From the NCBI GenBank assembly GCA_964455155.1, contig CAYVYH010000006.1:1-41542 (forward strand): a DNA stretch of 41,542 nt, given 5' to 3'. Source of the stretch: UBA8403 sp964455155. GTDB taxonomy: Bacteria; Bacteroidota; Bacteroidia; Cytophagales; Amoebophilaceae. Shown here piece after piece: positions 1-8,879 of the stretch. The number at the start of each line of letters is the position of its first letter. Position 1 is the stretch's first letter. The translations under genes and the position numbers were made by a program. The notes beneath the pieces are model-generated. The model was not told the DNA's origin. It saw only the letters and a program-made list of their open reading frames with translations, and searched no databases.

Positions 1-292
1 CATGTCGATGTGCGTCATACAAACTAAAATTAAGTGGCTCCAGGGTTGGACGGTATTCACACGCTATCGATGCACATGCTAAACGTTAATGAATCAATCT
101 CAAGCTTACGAGTACAGTGTTATCAAGGCAAGCAGCACATCAACCGAGCAGGCTTCACCGAGTAGTGCATCTTAACCTTTGATATTCAGGGCATCTTTTT
201 TGACGGCACCGAAGCTAGTGAGACAGAGATATTGACTTAGGAGCTAAGTTTCTTAACTTTGTGACAGTAATTTGTAATAAAACCCTATTAAC
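1..292. other. Upstream region of the ribosomal operon, no gene seen
   Basis: No reading frame here resembles a known protein and no tRNA fold is visible. The only supportable content is a promoter-like pair just ahead of rpsF, listed separately. The rest may be the end of an intergenic region or the remains of a gene too decayed to recognise. Confidence 0.5.
232..261 (+). promoter_or_regulatory. Bacteroidota-type promoter candidate for rpsF-rpsR-rplI
   Basis: The box TAACTTTG at 254-261 matches the Bacteroidota -7 consensus TAnnTTTG exactly. A TTG at 232-234 lies 19 bases upstream, the usual position of the -33 box. Transcription would start near 267, leaving a leader of about 25 bases before the GTG of rpsF. 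This is a motif match only. Confidence 0.45.
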
Positions 293-664
293 GTGGAATT
301 AAGGAATTACGAGACGGTGTTCGTGTTGACTCCGGTCTTGTCTGTAGAGCAGCTACAGGAGACCGTTGATAAGTTTAGAAGCTTCCTGCGAGAAAAGAAA
401 GCCGAGATAATCCATGAGGGTGAAATGGGGCTAAAGAAGCTTGCTTACCCCATTCAGCACAAATCCACGGGTTTTTACCATTTATTCGAATTTAAGTCTA
501 CACCGGACGTTGTTGGCATGCTGGAAACCGAGTATAGGAGAGAGGAAAAAGTCATTCGCTTTTTGACATTTGCTCTAGAAAAGCATGGCGTCGAATACAA
601 CGAAAAGAAAAGGAAAGGCGTGTGGGACAAGGCAATTGAATCTAAGAAAGAAGCAGTAGCATGA
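293..664 (+). CDS. rpsF: Small ribosomal subunit protein bS6
   Basis: Ribosomal protein S6 binds 16S rRNA together with S18 in the platform of the 30S subunit. The 123-residue product has the S6 opening (MELRNYETVFVLTP), the central stretch GLKKLAYPIQHKSTGFYHLF and the late core ending in RFLTFALEK, and its length is normal. The start is GTG at 293; no in-frame ATG lies near enough to keep the conserved N-terminus. The last four bases (ATGA, 661-664) overlap the start of rpsR, so the two are probably translationally coupled. The order rpsF-rpsR-rplI is the standard bacterial arrangement. Identification is secure. Confidence 0.97.
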   Translation: MELRNYETVFVLTPVLSVEQLQETVDKFRSFLREKKAEIIHEGEMGLKKLAYPIQHKSTGFYHLFEFKSTPDVVGMLETEYRREEKVIRFLTFALEKHGVEYNEKKRKGVWDKAIESKKEAVA

Positions 665-912
665 CTTTAGTGAATGAATCTGTACAAAGAAAGGGTACAA
701 GTAAGAAGTATTGCCGTTTCAAAAAACTTGGTATTAAGTATGTGGACTACAAAAACACAGACTTTTTGATGAGGTTTTTGAATGAGCAAGGCAAGATTTT
801 ACCCCGTCGCCTTACTGGCAATAGCCTCAAATACCAGAAAAGATTGGCGAGCGCTGTCAAGCGGGCTAGACAGTTGGCACTCTTGCCTTATGTGGCAGAT
901 AACTTAAAGTAG
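661..912 (+). CDS. rpsR: Small ribosomal subunit protein bS18
   Basis: S18 forms a heterodimer with S6 on the 30S platform. The 83-residue product carries the S18 signature: a basic CRFKKLG stretch, VDYKNTDFLMRFL, ILPRRLTGNSLKYQKRL and a C-terminus rich in Arg and Ala (AVKRARQLALLPY). The start codon overlaps the rpsF stop as ATGA, and rplI follows after 20 bases, so all three should share one transcript. Length is normal for Bacteroidota. Nothing about it is unusual. Confidence 0.97.
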   Translation: MTLVNESVQRKGTSKKYCRFKKLGIKYVDYKNTDFLMRFLNEQGKILPRRLTGNSLKYQKRLASAVKRARQLALLPYVADNLK

Positions 913-932
913 CTAGTATACCCACCCCAACC

Positions 933-1376
933 ATGGAAGTAATACTGAAGCAAGATTTTCAATCACTGGGCCTCAAAAACAGCATTGTAACAGTAAAGCC
1001 AGGCTATGGGAGAAACTATTTGATTCCTCGCGGCTTGGCTGTTGTAGCGAATGTAGCCAATAGGAAAGTCGCGTTAGAAAATGCCCGGCAGGTTGCTCAC
1101 AAGGTAGCTAAGCTCAAGGAAGAAGCCGAGGCGTTGTCCGTTAGGCTCGCTCAGCTTACTATTGAAGTGACAGCTAAAGCGGGCGAAGGTGGTAAAATAT
1201 TTGGATCTATTACCACGTCACAGCTTTCTGATGCTCTCAAGGCGCGACACATCTTCATAGATCGTAAGGATATTGTTTTTAGTAAGCCCATCAAGGAGTT
1301 GGGTGTCCACGAGGCTACCATCATCTTGCACAAGGATGTTGTACACGCTTTGTCGTTTAGGGTATTGTCGGCTTAG
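933..1376 (+). CDS. rplI: Large ribosomal subunit protein bL9
   Basis: L9 binds 23S rRNA near the base of the L1 stalk and helps maintain the reading frame. The 147-residue product has the diagnostic N-terminal domain (VILKQDFQSLGLKN, then VKPGYGRNYLIPRGLA), a long connecting helix around residues 45-75, and the C-terminal domain with GGKIFGSITTSQLSDALK. Length is normal. It is the last gene of the rpsF-rpsR-rplI operon and converges with uvrA; the 67 bases between them hold no convincing hairpin terminator. Confidence 0.97.
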   Translation: MEVILKQDFQSLGLKNSIVTVKPGYGRNYLIPRGLAVVANVANRKVALENARQVAHKVAKLKEEAEALSVRLAQLTIEVTAKAGEGGKIFGSITTSQLSDALKARHIFIDRKDIVFSKPIKELGVHEATIILHKDVVHALSFRVLSA

Positions 1377-1443
1377 TAGATTCTGGAATAGTACTGTGGA
1401 AAGCCGTTCTCACACTGCCATTTGACTTGTAGCGGTGTTATTG

Positions 1444-4359
1444 CTAGAGTTCTTGCTTGAGAAAGTGGGCTGTATGGCTTTGCCGGTGTGTGGCTACCAT
1501 CTCAGGTGTTCCTTCTACGATAATTTGCCCACCTTGTTGACCGCCTTCTAGTCCTATGTCAGTGACGTGATCTGCTACCTTGATGATGTCCATGTTGTGC
1601 TCAATCACCAGTACGGTATTTTTCTTATCTACTAATTTGTTGAGTACACTCAGCAAGTGTTGAATATCCTGGAAATGGAGCCCTGTGGTAGGTTCGTCCA
1701 GAATGTAAAGTGTCTTCCCTGTATCCTCCTTGGAGAGTTCAGTAGCCAGCTTGACGCGTTGTGCTTCTCCTCCTGACAGCGTGGTAGCATGCTGTCCCAA
1801 CGTCATGTAGCCTAGCCCTACTTCTTCCAAAGTGGTTACCTGCCTAAGAATCTTAGGATAGTGCGCGAAAAAGTCGACCGCATTGCTGATGGTCATCTCC
1901 AAGATATCTGAGATTGATTTGCCTTTGTACTTGACCTCTAGCGTTTCCCGGTTATAACGTTTTCCGTTGCAGGTTTCACACGGGACGTGCACCGCAGGTA
2001 AAAAGTCCATTTCAATCACTTTGAGACCTGCTCCTTCGCAGGTTGCGCATCTTCCACCTTTCACGTTAAAGGAGAATCTGCCAGGTTGGTATCCTCTAAT
2101 TTTAGCCTCAGGTAATTGAGCGAAAAGCGTTCGGATTTCTGAAAATACGCCTGTATAGGTAGCTGGACTGGAACGAGGTGTTTTGCCGATAGGTGTCTGG
2201 TCTACTTCAACTACCTTGTCGAGATGCGCCAAGCCCTCCACCGTGTCGTAGGGGAGAGGGGCGGTATGGCTCTTGTAAAAGTGCTGCTGTAGGATAGGAA
2301 AAAGTGTTTCATGAATGAGGCTGGATTTGCCGCTGCCAGACACACCGGTGACACACACGAGCTTGCCCAGTGGAATATTTAACGTAATGTCTTTGAGGTT
2401 GTTGCCGCGACATCCTTTGATGGTTAGGAAGTTCCCACTCCCTGTTCTCCTATTTTTAGGCATGGTAATCTTGGACTCGCCACGCAGAAACGCTGCCGTA
2501 CTACTACCTTGCTGCATAAATAGGTTGGGAGGGCCAGCAGCTACTACGTTCCCTCCGTGCTGACCAGCACCTGGACCTATGTCTAAGACGTAGTCTGCAT
2601 TTAACATCATGTCTTTATCATGCTCTACCACTAATACAGAGTTGCCCAAATCTCGCAGCTTCTTAAGTGAGCAGATCAACCGCATGTTGTCACGTTGATG
2701 CAAGCCAATGCTAGGCTCATCCAGAATATACAGCACTCCTACCAGCTGTGTACCTATCTGGGTAGCCAGCCTGATACGTTGGGATTCCCCGCCAGACAGG
2801 GTATTGAGGGGCCTGTCAAGCTGCAAGTACTGCAACCCCACATCCAGCAAAAAACGAATTCGCTTACTAATTTCCTTGATCAGATCGCTAGCAATATGCT
2901 GCTGCTTTTTATCGAGTTTGGGTGTTAAAGTACTGAACCAATCGTATAGTTGCTGCATGTCCATTGCCGCTAGTGCAGCAATATCTTGGTCGGCAATTTT
3001 AAAATGTAGTGCTTCTTTTTTAAGCCTCTTTCCCTGGCAGTCAGGGCACACAACCGTATGTGCCATCATCTTTCTCAGCACTTTTTTCTGGCCTATCTTT
3101 TTTTCGTCTTCTTGGATAAGAAATGAGACCACCCCTTCAAAATTTGTGTTCCAGGTAGTTTCTGGGTATTTCGCCGAGGGTATTTCCACGCTGATATTAC
3201 CCCCGTGTAGAACGGTCTTTAACACTGACGCGGGTAAATTTTGGATAGGCATGGAAATATTACATTGGTGCTTCTTCAGTATTGCTTCGATCTTCCTAAA
3301 AATCATGACATCTCTATAAGCACCTAGGGGGGCAATGCCACCTTGACTGATGCTCATGGTCTTGTCTGGGATTAAAGTATCCATATCTAGCTTGACCACT
3401 TCACCAAGGCCATTGCAGGTGGGGCATGCTCCATAGGGCGAATTGAAGGAAAAAGTATTAGGAGCAGGCTCGTCATAAGAAAGGCCTGTATCTGGGTCCA
3501 TGAGAGATCTAGAAAAGTGATACAGTGCGCCCGTTTCGTCTTGCAGCATGATGGTTCCCTTACCCTGCTTCCATGCAGTACCCAAAGACTCCTGCAGTCG
3601 CTGCTTGTCTGTATGTGTCACCAGCAAGCAATCAATAACCACTTCAATGTCATGCGTCTTGTAGCGATCTAATTGCATTTCGTGCGTTAGTGGCTTAATC
3701 TCTCCGTCGATTCTGATTTTACCAAAGCCCGAATTACTGATGCGCTGCAAGAGCTCTCTATAGTGCCCTTTTCTACCTTTGACAACTGGTGCTAAGAGTA
3801 TAATTTGCTGTCCTGCAAAGGCTTGCAGCATGTGTGACTGGATTTGTTCATCTGTTTGTTTGCACATCTTGCTACCACTCAGGTAGGAGTAGGCTTCTGC
3901 TGTCTTGGCAAACAATAACCTTAGAAAGTCATAGATTTCTGTGGCCGTGCCCACCGTAGAACGGGGGTTGCGGGAGGTTGTTTTTTGTTCAATGGCAATG
4001 ACAGGACTTAGACCGTTAATTTTGTCTACATCGGGACGCTCTACATTGCCAATGAAGCTGCGCGCATAAGTAGTGAAGCTCTCCATATAGCGCCTCTTCC
4101 CCTCTGCATAGATGGTGTCGAAAGCGAGTGAGGACTTGCCGCTTCCACTGACGCCTGTAATGACTACTAGCTTGTTTCTTGGAAAAGTGACGTCAATATT
4201 CTTAAGGTTGTGCTCTCTGGCCCCCAGTACCTCTATCTGGCCCTGTTTGTATAGGTCTTGTATAGGCTCTGAAGGTGACTGTTTTTCTTTTGTGAGTTTG
4301 GGAATGGGCATGGGGACTGACTCTATGAAGCTATAAAATAGACCCCTCAAATTGTTCAT
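1444..4359 (-). CDS. uvrA: Excinuclease ABC subunit A
   Basis: UvrA is the damage-sensing ATPase of nucleotide excision repair and loads UvrB onto distorted DNA. Two ABC modules are visible. The first has Walker A GVSGSGKSSLAFDT near residue 69 and signature LSGGESQR; the second has GVSGSGKSSLIHET and LSGGEAQR. Cysteine pairs occur in CPTCNGLG and CPDCQGKR, and a pair of CxxC motifs (CATCEGAG, CETCNGKR) forms the second zinc module. I chose the ATG at 4359 (971 residues); a TTG six codons upstream is also in frame. Either start leaves about 40 extra residues before the usual opening IEVLGAREHNLKNI. The first cysteine pair found in E. coli zinc module 1 is missing, which I believe is common in this phylum. 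No other uvr gene is nearby. rsgA is divergent. Confidence 0.96.
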   Translation of the reverse strand: MNNLRGLFYSFIESVPMPIPKLTKEKQSPSEPIQDLYKQGQIEVLGAREHNLKNIDVTFPRNKLVVITGVSGSGKSSLAFDTIYAEGKRRYMESFTTYARSFIGNVERPDVDKINGLSPVIAIEQKTTSRNPRSTVGTATEIYDFLRLLFAKTAEAYSYLSGSKMCKQTDEQIQSHMLQAFAGQQIILLAPVVKGRKGHYRELLQRISNSGFGKIRIDGEIKPLTHEMQLDRYKTHDIEVVIDCLLVTHTDKQRLQESLGTAWKQGKGTIMLQDETGALYHFSRSLMDPDTGLSYDEPAPNTFSFNSPYGACPTCNGLGEVVKLDMDTLIPDKTMSISQGGIAPLGAYRDVMIFRKIEAILKKHQCNISMPIQNLPASVLKTVLHGGNISVEIPSAKYPETTWNTNFEGVVSFLIQEDEKKIGQKKVLRKMMAHTVVCPDCQGKRLKKEALHFKIADQDIAALAAMDMQQLYDWFSTLTPKLDKKQQHIASDLIKEISKRIRFLLDVGLQYLQLDRPLNTLSGGESQRIRLATQIGTQLVGVLYILDEPSIGLHQRDNMRLICSLKKLRDLGNSVLVVEHDKDMMLNADYVLDIGPGAGQHGGNVVAAGPPNLFMQQGSSTAAFLRGESKITMPKNRRTGSGNFLTIKGCRGNNLKDITLNIPLGKLVCVTGVSGSGKSSLIHETLFPILQQHFYKSHTAPLPYDTVEGLAHLDKVVEVDQTPIGKTPRSSPATYTGVFSEIRTLFAQLPEAKIRGYQPGRFSFNVKGGRCATCEGAGLKVIEMDFLPAVHVPCETCNGKRYNRETLEVKYKGKSISDILEMTISNAVDFFAHYPKILRQVTTLEEVGLGYMTLGQHATTLSGGEAQRVKLATELSKEDTGKTLYILDEPTTGLHFQDIQHLLSVLNKLVDKKNTVLVIEHNMDIIKVADHVTDIGLEGGQQGGQIIVEGTPEMVATHRQSHTAHFLKQEL

Positions 4360-4431
4360 TCTTTCCTTGAATACCAAAGGTCGCGGCTTGTATGCAGTAT
4401 ATTCATGTCTTAAAGCGTAGCTTCGCTATCC

Positions 4432-5355
4432 ATGATCCGAGGAAGAGTCGTACAATCTACTGGTGCTTGGTACCAAGTAAAGGGTGAAGATGGCTCGTAC
4501 TATGCTTGTCAGCTCAGGGGCAAGTTTAGACTCCACACCTCCCAATTCACCAACTTTGCGGTGGTAGGCGATGAGGTGCTCCTTAGGCTGTCGAAACTCC
4601 AAACAACAGGTGTTATCTACAAAATTATACCCCGCAAGAATTATTTAATACGACAGGCTACTTGCAAAAAATCCTATGGGCAGCTCTTAGCAGCCAATTT
4701 AGATCAGGCGATCCTTGTCTTGGCTGCTCCTGATGCCCCCACCCAGTTAGATTTTATCGATCACTTTTTGGTGGTGGCAGAAGCATTCGAGATACCCCCG
4801 ATGATCGTTTTCAATAAGATCGACTTGTTGAATAAGCGCCAGCAAGAGGCACTAGAGTGTGTAAAAGGGTTATATGAGAAGTTGGGTTATAAGACCTTGG
4901 CTATCTCGGCTTGTAACCAACTATGCTTGTCTTCTTTTTATCGAGTGTTGTTGGGAAAAGTGTCCCTCTTGTCGGGCCATTCAGGGGTGGGTAAGTCTAC
5001 CCTCGTCAATGCTATTGCTCCGGCAGCTAACCAAACCGTGGCCCCTACATCGCCACTCTCCAAATTAGGACAGCACACGACTACGTATACAGCACTATTT
5101 GAAGTAACTCCTAACACTTTTATCATTGATACACCGGGCATACAAACTTTAGTACCCTATGCTATCGAAAAACAATCTCTGAGCTACTGCTTTCCAGAAA
5201 TATGCAGTCGCGCACCAGCTTGTAAGTTCCATAACTGCACCCACCTTCATGAGCCAGGCTGTGCGGTGATTAAGGCGATGGAACAAGGTGCAATTGCTGC
5301 CTCGCGCTACAAGAGCTACTCTCGGTTGGCAGATGTTAGGCATCCTTGCGTATGA
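4432..5355 (+). CDS. rsgA: Ribosome small-subunit-dependent GTPase RsgA (YjeQ)
   Basis: RsgA is a circularly permuted GTPase that tests late 30S subunits during ribosome assembly. The 307-residue product has an N-terminal OB-fold (residues 1 to about 70). Its GTPase motifs come in permuted order: G4 NKID near residue 128, then G1 GHSGVGKST near 180, then G3 DTPG near 232. A C-terminal zinc finger, CKFHNCTHLHEPGC, follows. Length is typical. It starts 72 bases from the uvrA start on the other strand, so the two share a divergent intergenic region. Identification is secure. Confidence 0.96.
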   Translation: MIRGRVVQSTGAWYQVKGEDGSYYACQLRGKFRLHTSQFTNFAVVGDEVLLRLSKLQTTGVIYKIIPRKNYLIRQATCKKSYGQLLAANLDQAILVLAAPDAPTQLDFIDHFLVVAEAFEIPPMIVFNKIDLLNKRQQEALECVKGLYEKLGYKTLAISACNQLCLSSFYRVLLGKVSLLSGHSGVGKSTLVNAIAPAANQTVAPTSPLSKLGQHTTTYTALFEVTPNTFIIDTPGIQTLVPYAIEKQSLSYCFPEICSRAPACKFHNCTHLHEPGCAVIKAMEQGAIAASRYKSYSRLADVRHPCV

Positions 5356-5412
5356 TGCGTTGGCAATGCTTAATACGTGGAAATTGCGGAGTTGTTTTTC
5401 GTTAAAAACTAA

Positions 5413-5489
5413 GCGTGGCTATGGTCAGGACGCATAGCCCTCGTCGGGTTGACTTGTTAGCTGTCATGGTGACGGGGGCTATGATGCGT
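5413..5489 (+). promoter_or_regulatory. Alternative-pairing hairpins in the rsgA-htpG spacer
   Basis: CATAGCC at 5433-5439 can pair with GGCTATG at 5417-5423 or with GGCTATG at 5477-5483. The second pairing extends into an imperfect longer stem that includes CGTC/GACG. Two mutually exclusive structures of this kind can act as an attenuator or switch. The region sits about 135 bases before htpG and could equally belong to the end of the rsgA transcript. No poly-U tract is present. Confidence 0.25.
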
Positions 5490-5622
5490 ATTTGTTTGGA
5501 ACAACTTTTGCAAACAGGAGTTGTGTGTTCCCTTGGAGAATAGTTCGAGGGCATAAAAATCAGAAAACTAGCTTAGGGAAAATTGTATACCGTCATCCAT
5601 CATCCATCATTAGCACAAGACT

Positions 5623-7434
5623 ATGAACGAAAAAGGCACCATATCTGTCCATACAGAAAATATTTTTCCTATCATCAAGAAATTCTTGTATTCAGACCAA
5701 GAAGTATTCCTGAGAGAGCTCGTTTCTAATGCCGTAGATGCCACACAGAAGCTCAAGCAATTGGCTGCCATGGGCACGTATGAGGGCAACACAGATCAAC
5801 TTAAGATCAAAGTAAGCCTCGACGAGCAGCGAAAAACTATCACTATCAGTGACCATGGTATCGGCATGACCAACGATGAAATCAAAAAATATATCAATCA
5901 AGTTGCCTTCTCTGGTGCCACAGAATTCTTAGAGCAGTACAAAGACCAAAGTCAGCAGCAACAGCTTATTGGGTTCTTTGGGCTAGGATTTTATGCTGCT
6001 TTTATGGTCGCCAACAAAGTAGACATCATCACCAAGTCTTATCAGAAGGGGGCAGAGGCCGTCCACTGGACTTGTGACGGCACTACCCATTTTGAACTCA
6101 TCAAAACTGTAAAGAAAGAAGTAGGTACGGATGTGGTACTACACTTGGCTGAAGATGCTCAAGAGTTCCTAGAAAAAGGAAAAATTCAGCAACTCTTAGA
6201 TAAGTACTGCAAGTTCCTCCCTGTAGCCATTGAGTTTAACGGTAAGGTCATCAACAACACACAACCCATCTGGACTAAAGCTCCCAGTGAGTTGCAGGAG
6301 CAAGCATATCTGGATTTTTACAAAGAGCTTTATCCTTTTGCCGAAGACCCACTTTTTTGGATTCACCTGAATGTAGACTATCCTTTTAACCTGACTGGTA
6401 TTCTTTACTTTCCCAAGATCACCAATGAGGTTACGCAACATCAAGGCAAAATACAGCTTTATGCCAGGCAAGTGTTTATCACCAATGAGGTCAAAGATGT
6501 GGTTCCCGAATTTTTGATGCTTTTGCACGGAGTCATTGACTCACCCGACATCCCACTCAATGTGTCGCGTAGTTCGCTACAGGCAGATGGCAATGTTAAA
6601 AAGATAAACACCCACATTGCTAAGAAGGTGGCAGATAAGCTAGAGGAGTTGTTCAAGCAAGACAGGAAAGTATATGAGGAGAAGTGGGATAGCATAGCAC
6701 TTTTTGTCAAGTATGGCATGCTAACTGAAGACAAGTTCTACGAGAAAGCCAAGGACTTTATTTTGCTTAAAAGCACGACTGGGCAATACTTTACGCTGGA
6801 AGAATACCAAGCCCAGACGCAAGCTAACCAGACCGACAAGCATCAAAATCTGGTCCTGCTTTATGCAACCGATCCAGAAAAGCAAGATAGGTATGTCCAA
6901 TCCTGTAAAAAAGAGGGATATGATGTGCTGGCATTAGACCACCCTATCGATCAGCATTTTGTCAGTTTTTTGGAGAAAAAGCTCGACAAGGTGACACTCA
7001 AAGGCGTAGACTCGGACTTTATGGGACGTCTTATTGATAAGGGAGAACTTCCAGAGAGCGTGCTGACTATAGCAGAGCAGGAAAGGCTCCAAGAACTTTA
7101 TGCCCAAGCGGTGTCTGATAAACAGATCACCTGGGCTGTAGCGACTATGCCCGAAGACGAGCTACCTGTGATCATTACAATCCCTGAGTTTCTGAAGAGA
7201 ATGCGTTACATGACGGGATCCAGGGAAGTTGGCCAACAGCCACTTCCTTTACATGCTACCATCAATGCCAATCATCCGCTAGCCCGAAAGCTGTTGCGAG
7301 ATGAGCGAGAAGAGCAGCAACTAAAACTGGCTCGACAAGTTTATAACTTGGCTTTGCTGTCACAAGATATGCTACGTGGTGCTGCCTTGACTGACTTTAT
7401 GCAAAGCAGCATCGATACCCTGCTAACTGTCTGA
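5623..7434 (+). CDS. htpG: Chaperone HtpG (Hsp90 family)
   Basis: HtpG is the bacterial cytosolic Hsp90, an ATP-driven chaperone acting late in protein folding. The 603-residue product has the GHKL ATP-binding motifs: RELVSNAVDAT near residue 33, DHGIGM near 79 and GFFGLGFYAAFMVA near 124. The middle domain includes GVIDSPDIPLNVSRSSLQ, and the dimerisation domain carries NANHPLARKLL. Some positions differ from the usual forms (NAVDA for NASDA, GFFGLGFYAAF for GQFGVGFYSAF), and these look like ordinary lineage drift. Length is slightly short but normal for Bacteroidota. The 267-base spacer upstream holds possible alternative hairpins. A decayed symporter follows. Confidence 0.96.
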   Translation: MNEKGTISVHTENIFPIIKKFLYSDQEVFLRELVSNAVDATQKLKQLAAMGTYEGNTDQLKIKVSLDEQRKTITISDHGIGMTNDEIKKYINQVAFSGATEFLEQYKDQSQQQQLIGFFGLGFYAAFMVANKVDIITKSYQKGAEAVHWTCDGTTHFELIKTVKKEVGTDVVLHLAEDAQEFLEKGKIQQLLDKYCKFLPVAIEFNGKVINNTQPIWTKAPSELQEQAYLDFYKELYPFAEDPLFWIHLNVDYPFNLTGILYFPKITNEVTQHQGKIQLYARQVFITNEVKDVVPEFLMLLHGVIDSPDIPLNVSRSSLQADGNVKKINTHIAKKVADKLEELFKQDRKVYEEKWDSIALFVKYGMLTEDKFYEKAKDFILLKSTTGQYFTLEEYQAQTQANQTDKHQNLVLLYATDPEKQDRYVQSCKKEGYDVLALDHPIDQHFVSFLEKKLDKVTLKGVDSDFMGRLIDKGELPESVLTIAEQERLQELYAQAVSDKQITWAVATMPEDELPVIITIPEFLKRMRYMTGSREVGQQPLPLHATINANHPLARKLLRDEREEQQLKLARQVYNLALLSQDMLRGAALTDFMQSSIDTLLTV

Positions 7435-7540
7435 GGCGTGGTCAGCAGCTCAAAAGATCTATTGACACACTCAAATAGGTTGACTTTGAGAGCTGGTCTT
7501 GCCGTATAGGTGTACAAACGTAGTCTAAAGTTTTGCGCAG

Positions 7541-8552
7541 ATGAAGAGTCATTCCTTACCGGTAGATGTTGTCATATTGGTAGCCTTCTTGCTCATTAAT
7601 ATTGTCGTGGGGTGGAAATACAGAGGCAAAAGCAAGTCATTCAAAGAATATGCTATTGGAGATAAAAAATTCTCTACGGCTACGCTGACTGCAACTATTG
7701 TGGCTACATGAACCGGGGGCAATATTTTGTTCAACGCTCTGGAGCGAACGTGTGTTACTAGACTTTATTATGTAATACCCTCAGTAATAGGTGACTTTGT
7801 ATGCTTGTCAGTTACCGGATACGTGCTAGGGCCACGCATGGGTAAGTTCTTGAACAATATTTCGGTGCCCGAGTCACTCGGTAAGATGTATGGGAGGTAT
7901 GTGCAAGTCATTGCCGGGATCGGCACTGTATTGGGTTCGGTAGGTGATATAGCCATACAGTTTAGGGTAGTTTACAGAATTAGAGCTGTTTATTGGATTA
8001 CTGATAGTGCATGTAATGTCGCAGGTATTGTGTTCGATGAGGAGTGGCTCACCATCATCGTTGCCTCTGTTGTTATCCTCTATGCTACTTCTGGTGGGGT
8101 TGGGACTGTCACTTTCACAGACGTCATACAGTTCCTGACCTTCGGTACTTTGTTTCCTGTGCCGGCTTTGGTAGTCTGGAGGTTCTTTATGTATCGGGGG
8201 CGTTTCCATGGCCATATCCACGGTAGGCTCTCTGCTCAATTCTTGTGCTGTAGTCATCACCAATGATATTCTTCTGACGCTCAAAATTAGACAAGAACGT
8301 TCGCTTCATACTACTAGATGGGCTACGGTACTTTTGGGGTGCTTGTCTGTGGTGGTAGCACTAAGGGTGGAAGATTTTTTAGAGATACTTTTGAGCTCTT
8401 CCAACTTTTATACACCTGTTGTTGGCATACCTATGCTGCTTGCGATTTTTGGCTTTGAAACTAGCAAAAGGGTAGTTTACATGGCCATGGGAGCAGGGGC
8501 AGCCACAGCCGCTGCATGCTTCCTTTACTTTCAAAAGGAGTGTCTTCTGTAG
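7541..8552 (+). pseudogene. Broken sodium:solute symporter (SSF family)
   Basis: Members of this family import small solutes with sodium through 10 or more membrane helices. The frame opens at ATG 7541 with a hydrophobic helix, then AIGDKKFSTATLTATIVAT, which is typical of the first part of SSF proteins. An in-frame TGA at 7709-7711 sits where these proteins usually have Trp. The same frame then continues to 8266. Near 8200 the frame shifts by one, and the match resumes with STVGSLLNSCAVVITNDI, the late-helix signature. The piece between TFGTLFPVPALV and that signature is far too short, so an internal deletion is also likely. The end is truncated. Three independent lesions rule out function. 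Confidence 0.8.
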
Positions 8553-8861
8553 ATAGTCGTTTGAATAGTTTTAAAAAGGTACAATTATCGTCCTATGAAA
8601 TCATGCTAAAGCTGTCGGATGTCAACGATGATCGGGTGCTGTACGTCAAGCTAGCCAGACCGGCTACATAACATGCGTACTATTGAGGGGCACACTTCTG
8701 TAGATAAACAGAAAAAAATAGCCAGCGAAACGTTACAGTTCTTTGTGCAAATGACCCGGCACCTGAATCTACACCCTGTCGAAAAAGAATTACAACAACT
8801 CGCCTCTCAAGTGATGCGCAAACGTAGTATTGCAGTGCAGGGTTGCAGTTTGATGAACTAG
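8516..8861 (+). pseudogene. Remnant of an HD-type RelA/SpoT-like (p)ppGpp hydrolase
   Basis: RelA/SpoT HD domains hydrolyse the alarmone (p)ppGpp. One frame reads SSYEIMLKLSDVNDDRVLY then VKLA. A single extra A near 8657 breaks it. Removing that base restores VKLADRLHNMRTIEGHT, the classic end of the HD domain, and the match continues as DKQKKIASETLQFF and HPVEKELQQLASQVM. The part before the DRLHNM region is missing apart from about 40 codons, so the piece is both truncated and frameshifted. It overlaps the decayed symporter end. A gene of the same family seems to begin at 41430, so this may be a dead paralogue. I see no synthetase domain. Confidence 0.72.
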
Positions 8862-8879
8862 CGTTAGCTGCTATAGTCG

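Noticed and set aside
2708..3319. 203-codon plus-strand ORF inside uvrA
   Set aside because: It is antisense to a strongly conserved ABC ATPase region and its composition follows the opposite strand's codons. It is a shadow ORF.
7709..7711. TGA read as tryptophan (recoded genetic code)
   Set aside because: A TGA falls at a likely Trp position in the symporter, and another at 40012 interrupts a frame. But intact genes here use TGA as a true stop (htpG, the PASTA gene, lolA, rsmA) and TGG for Trp, and both loci have other lesions. Pseudogene decay explains it.
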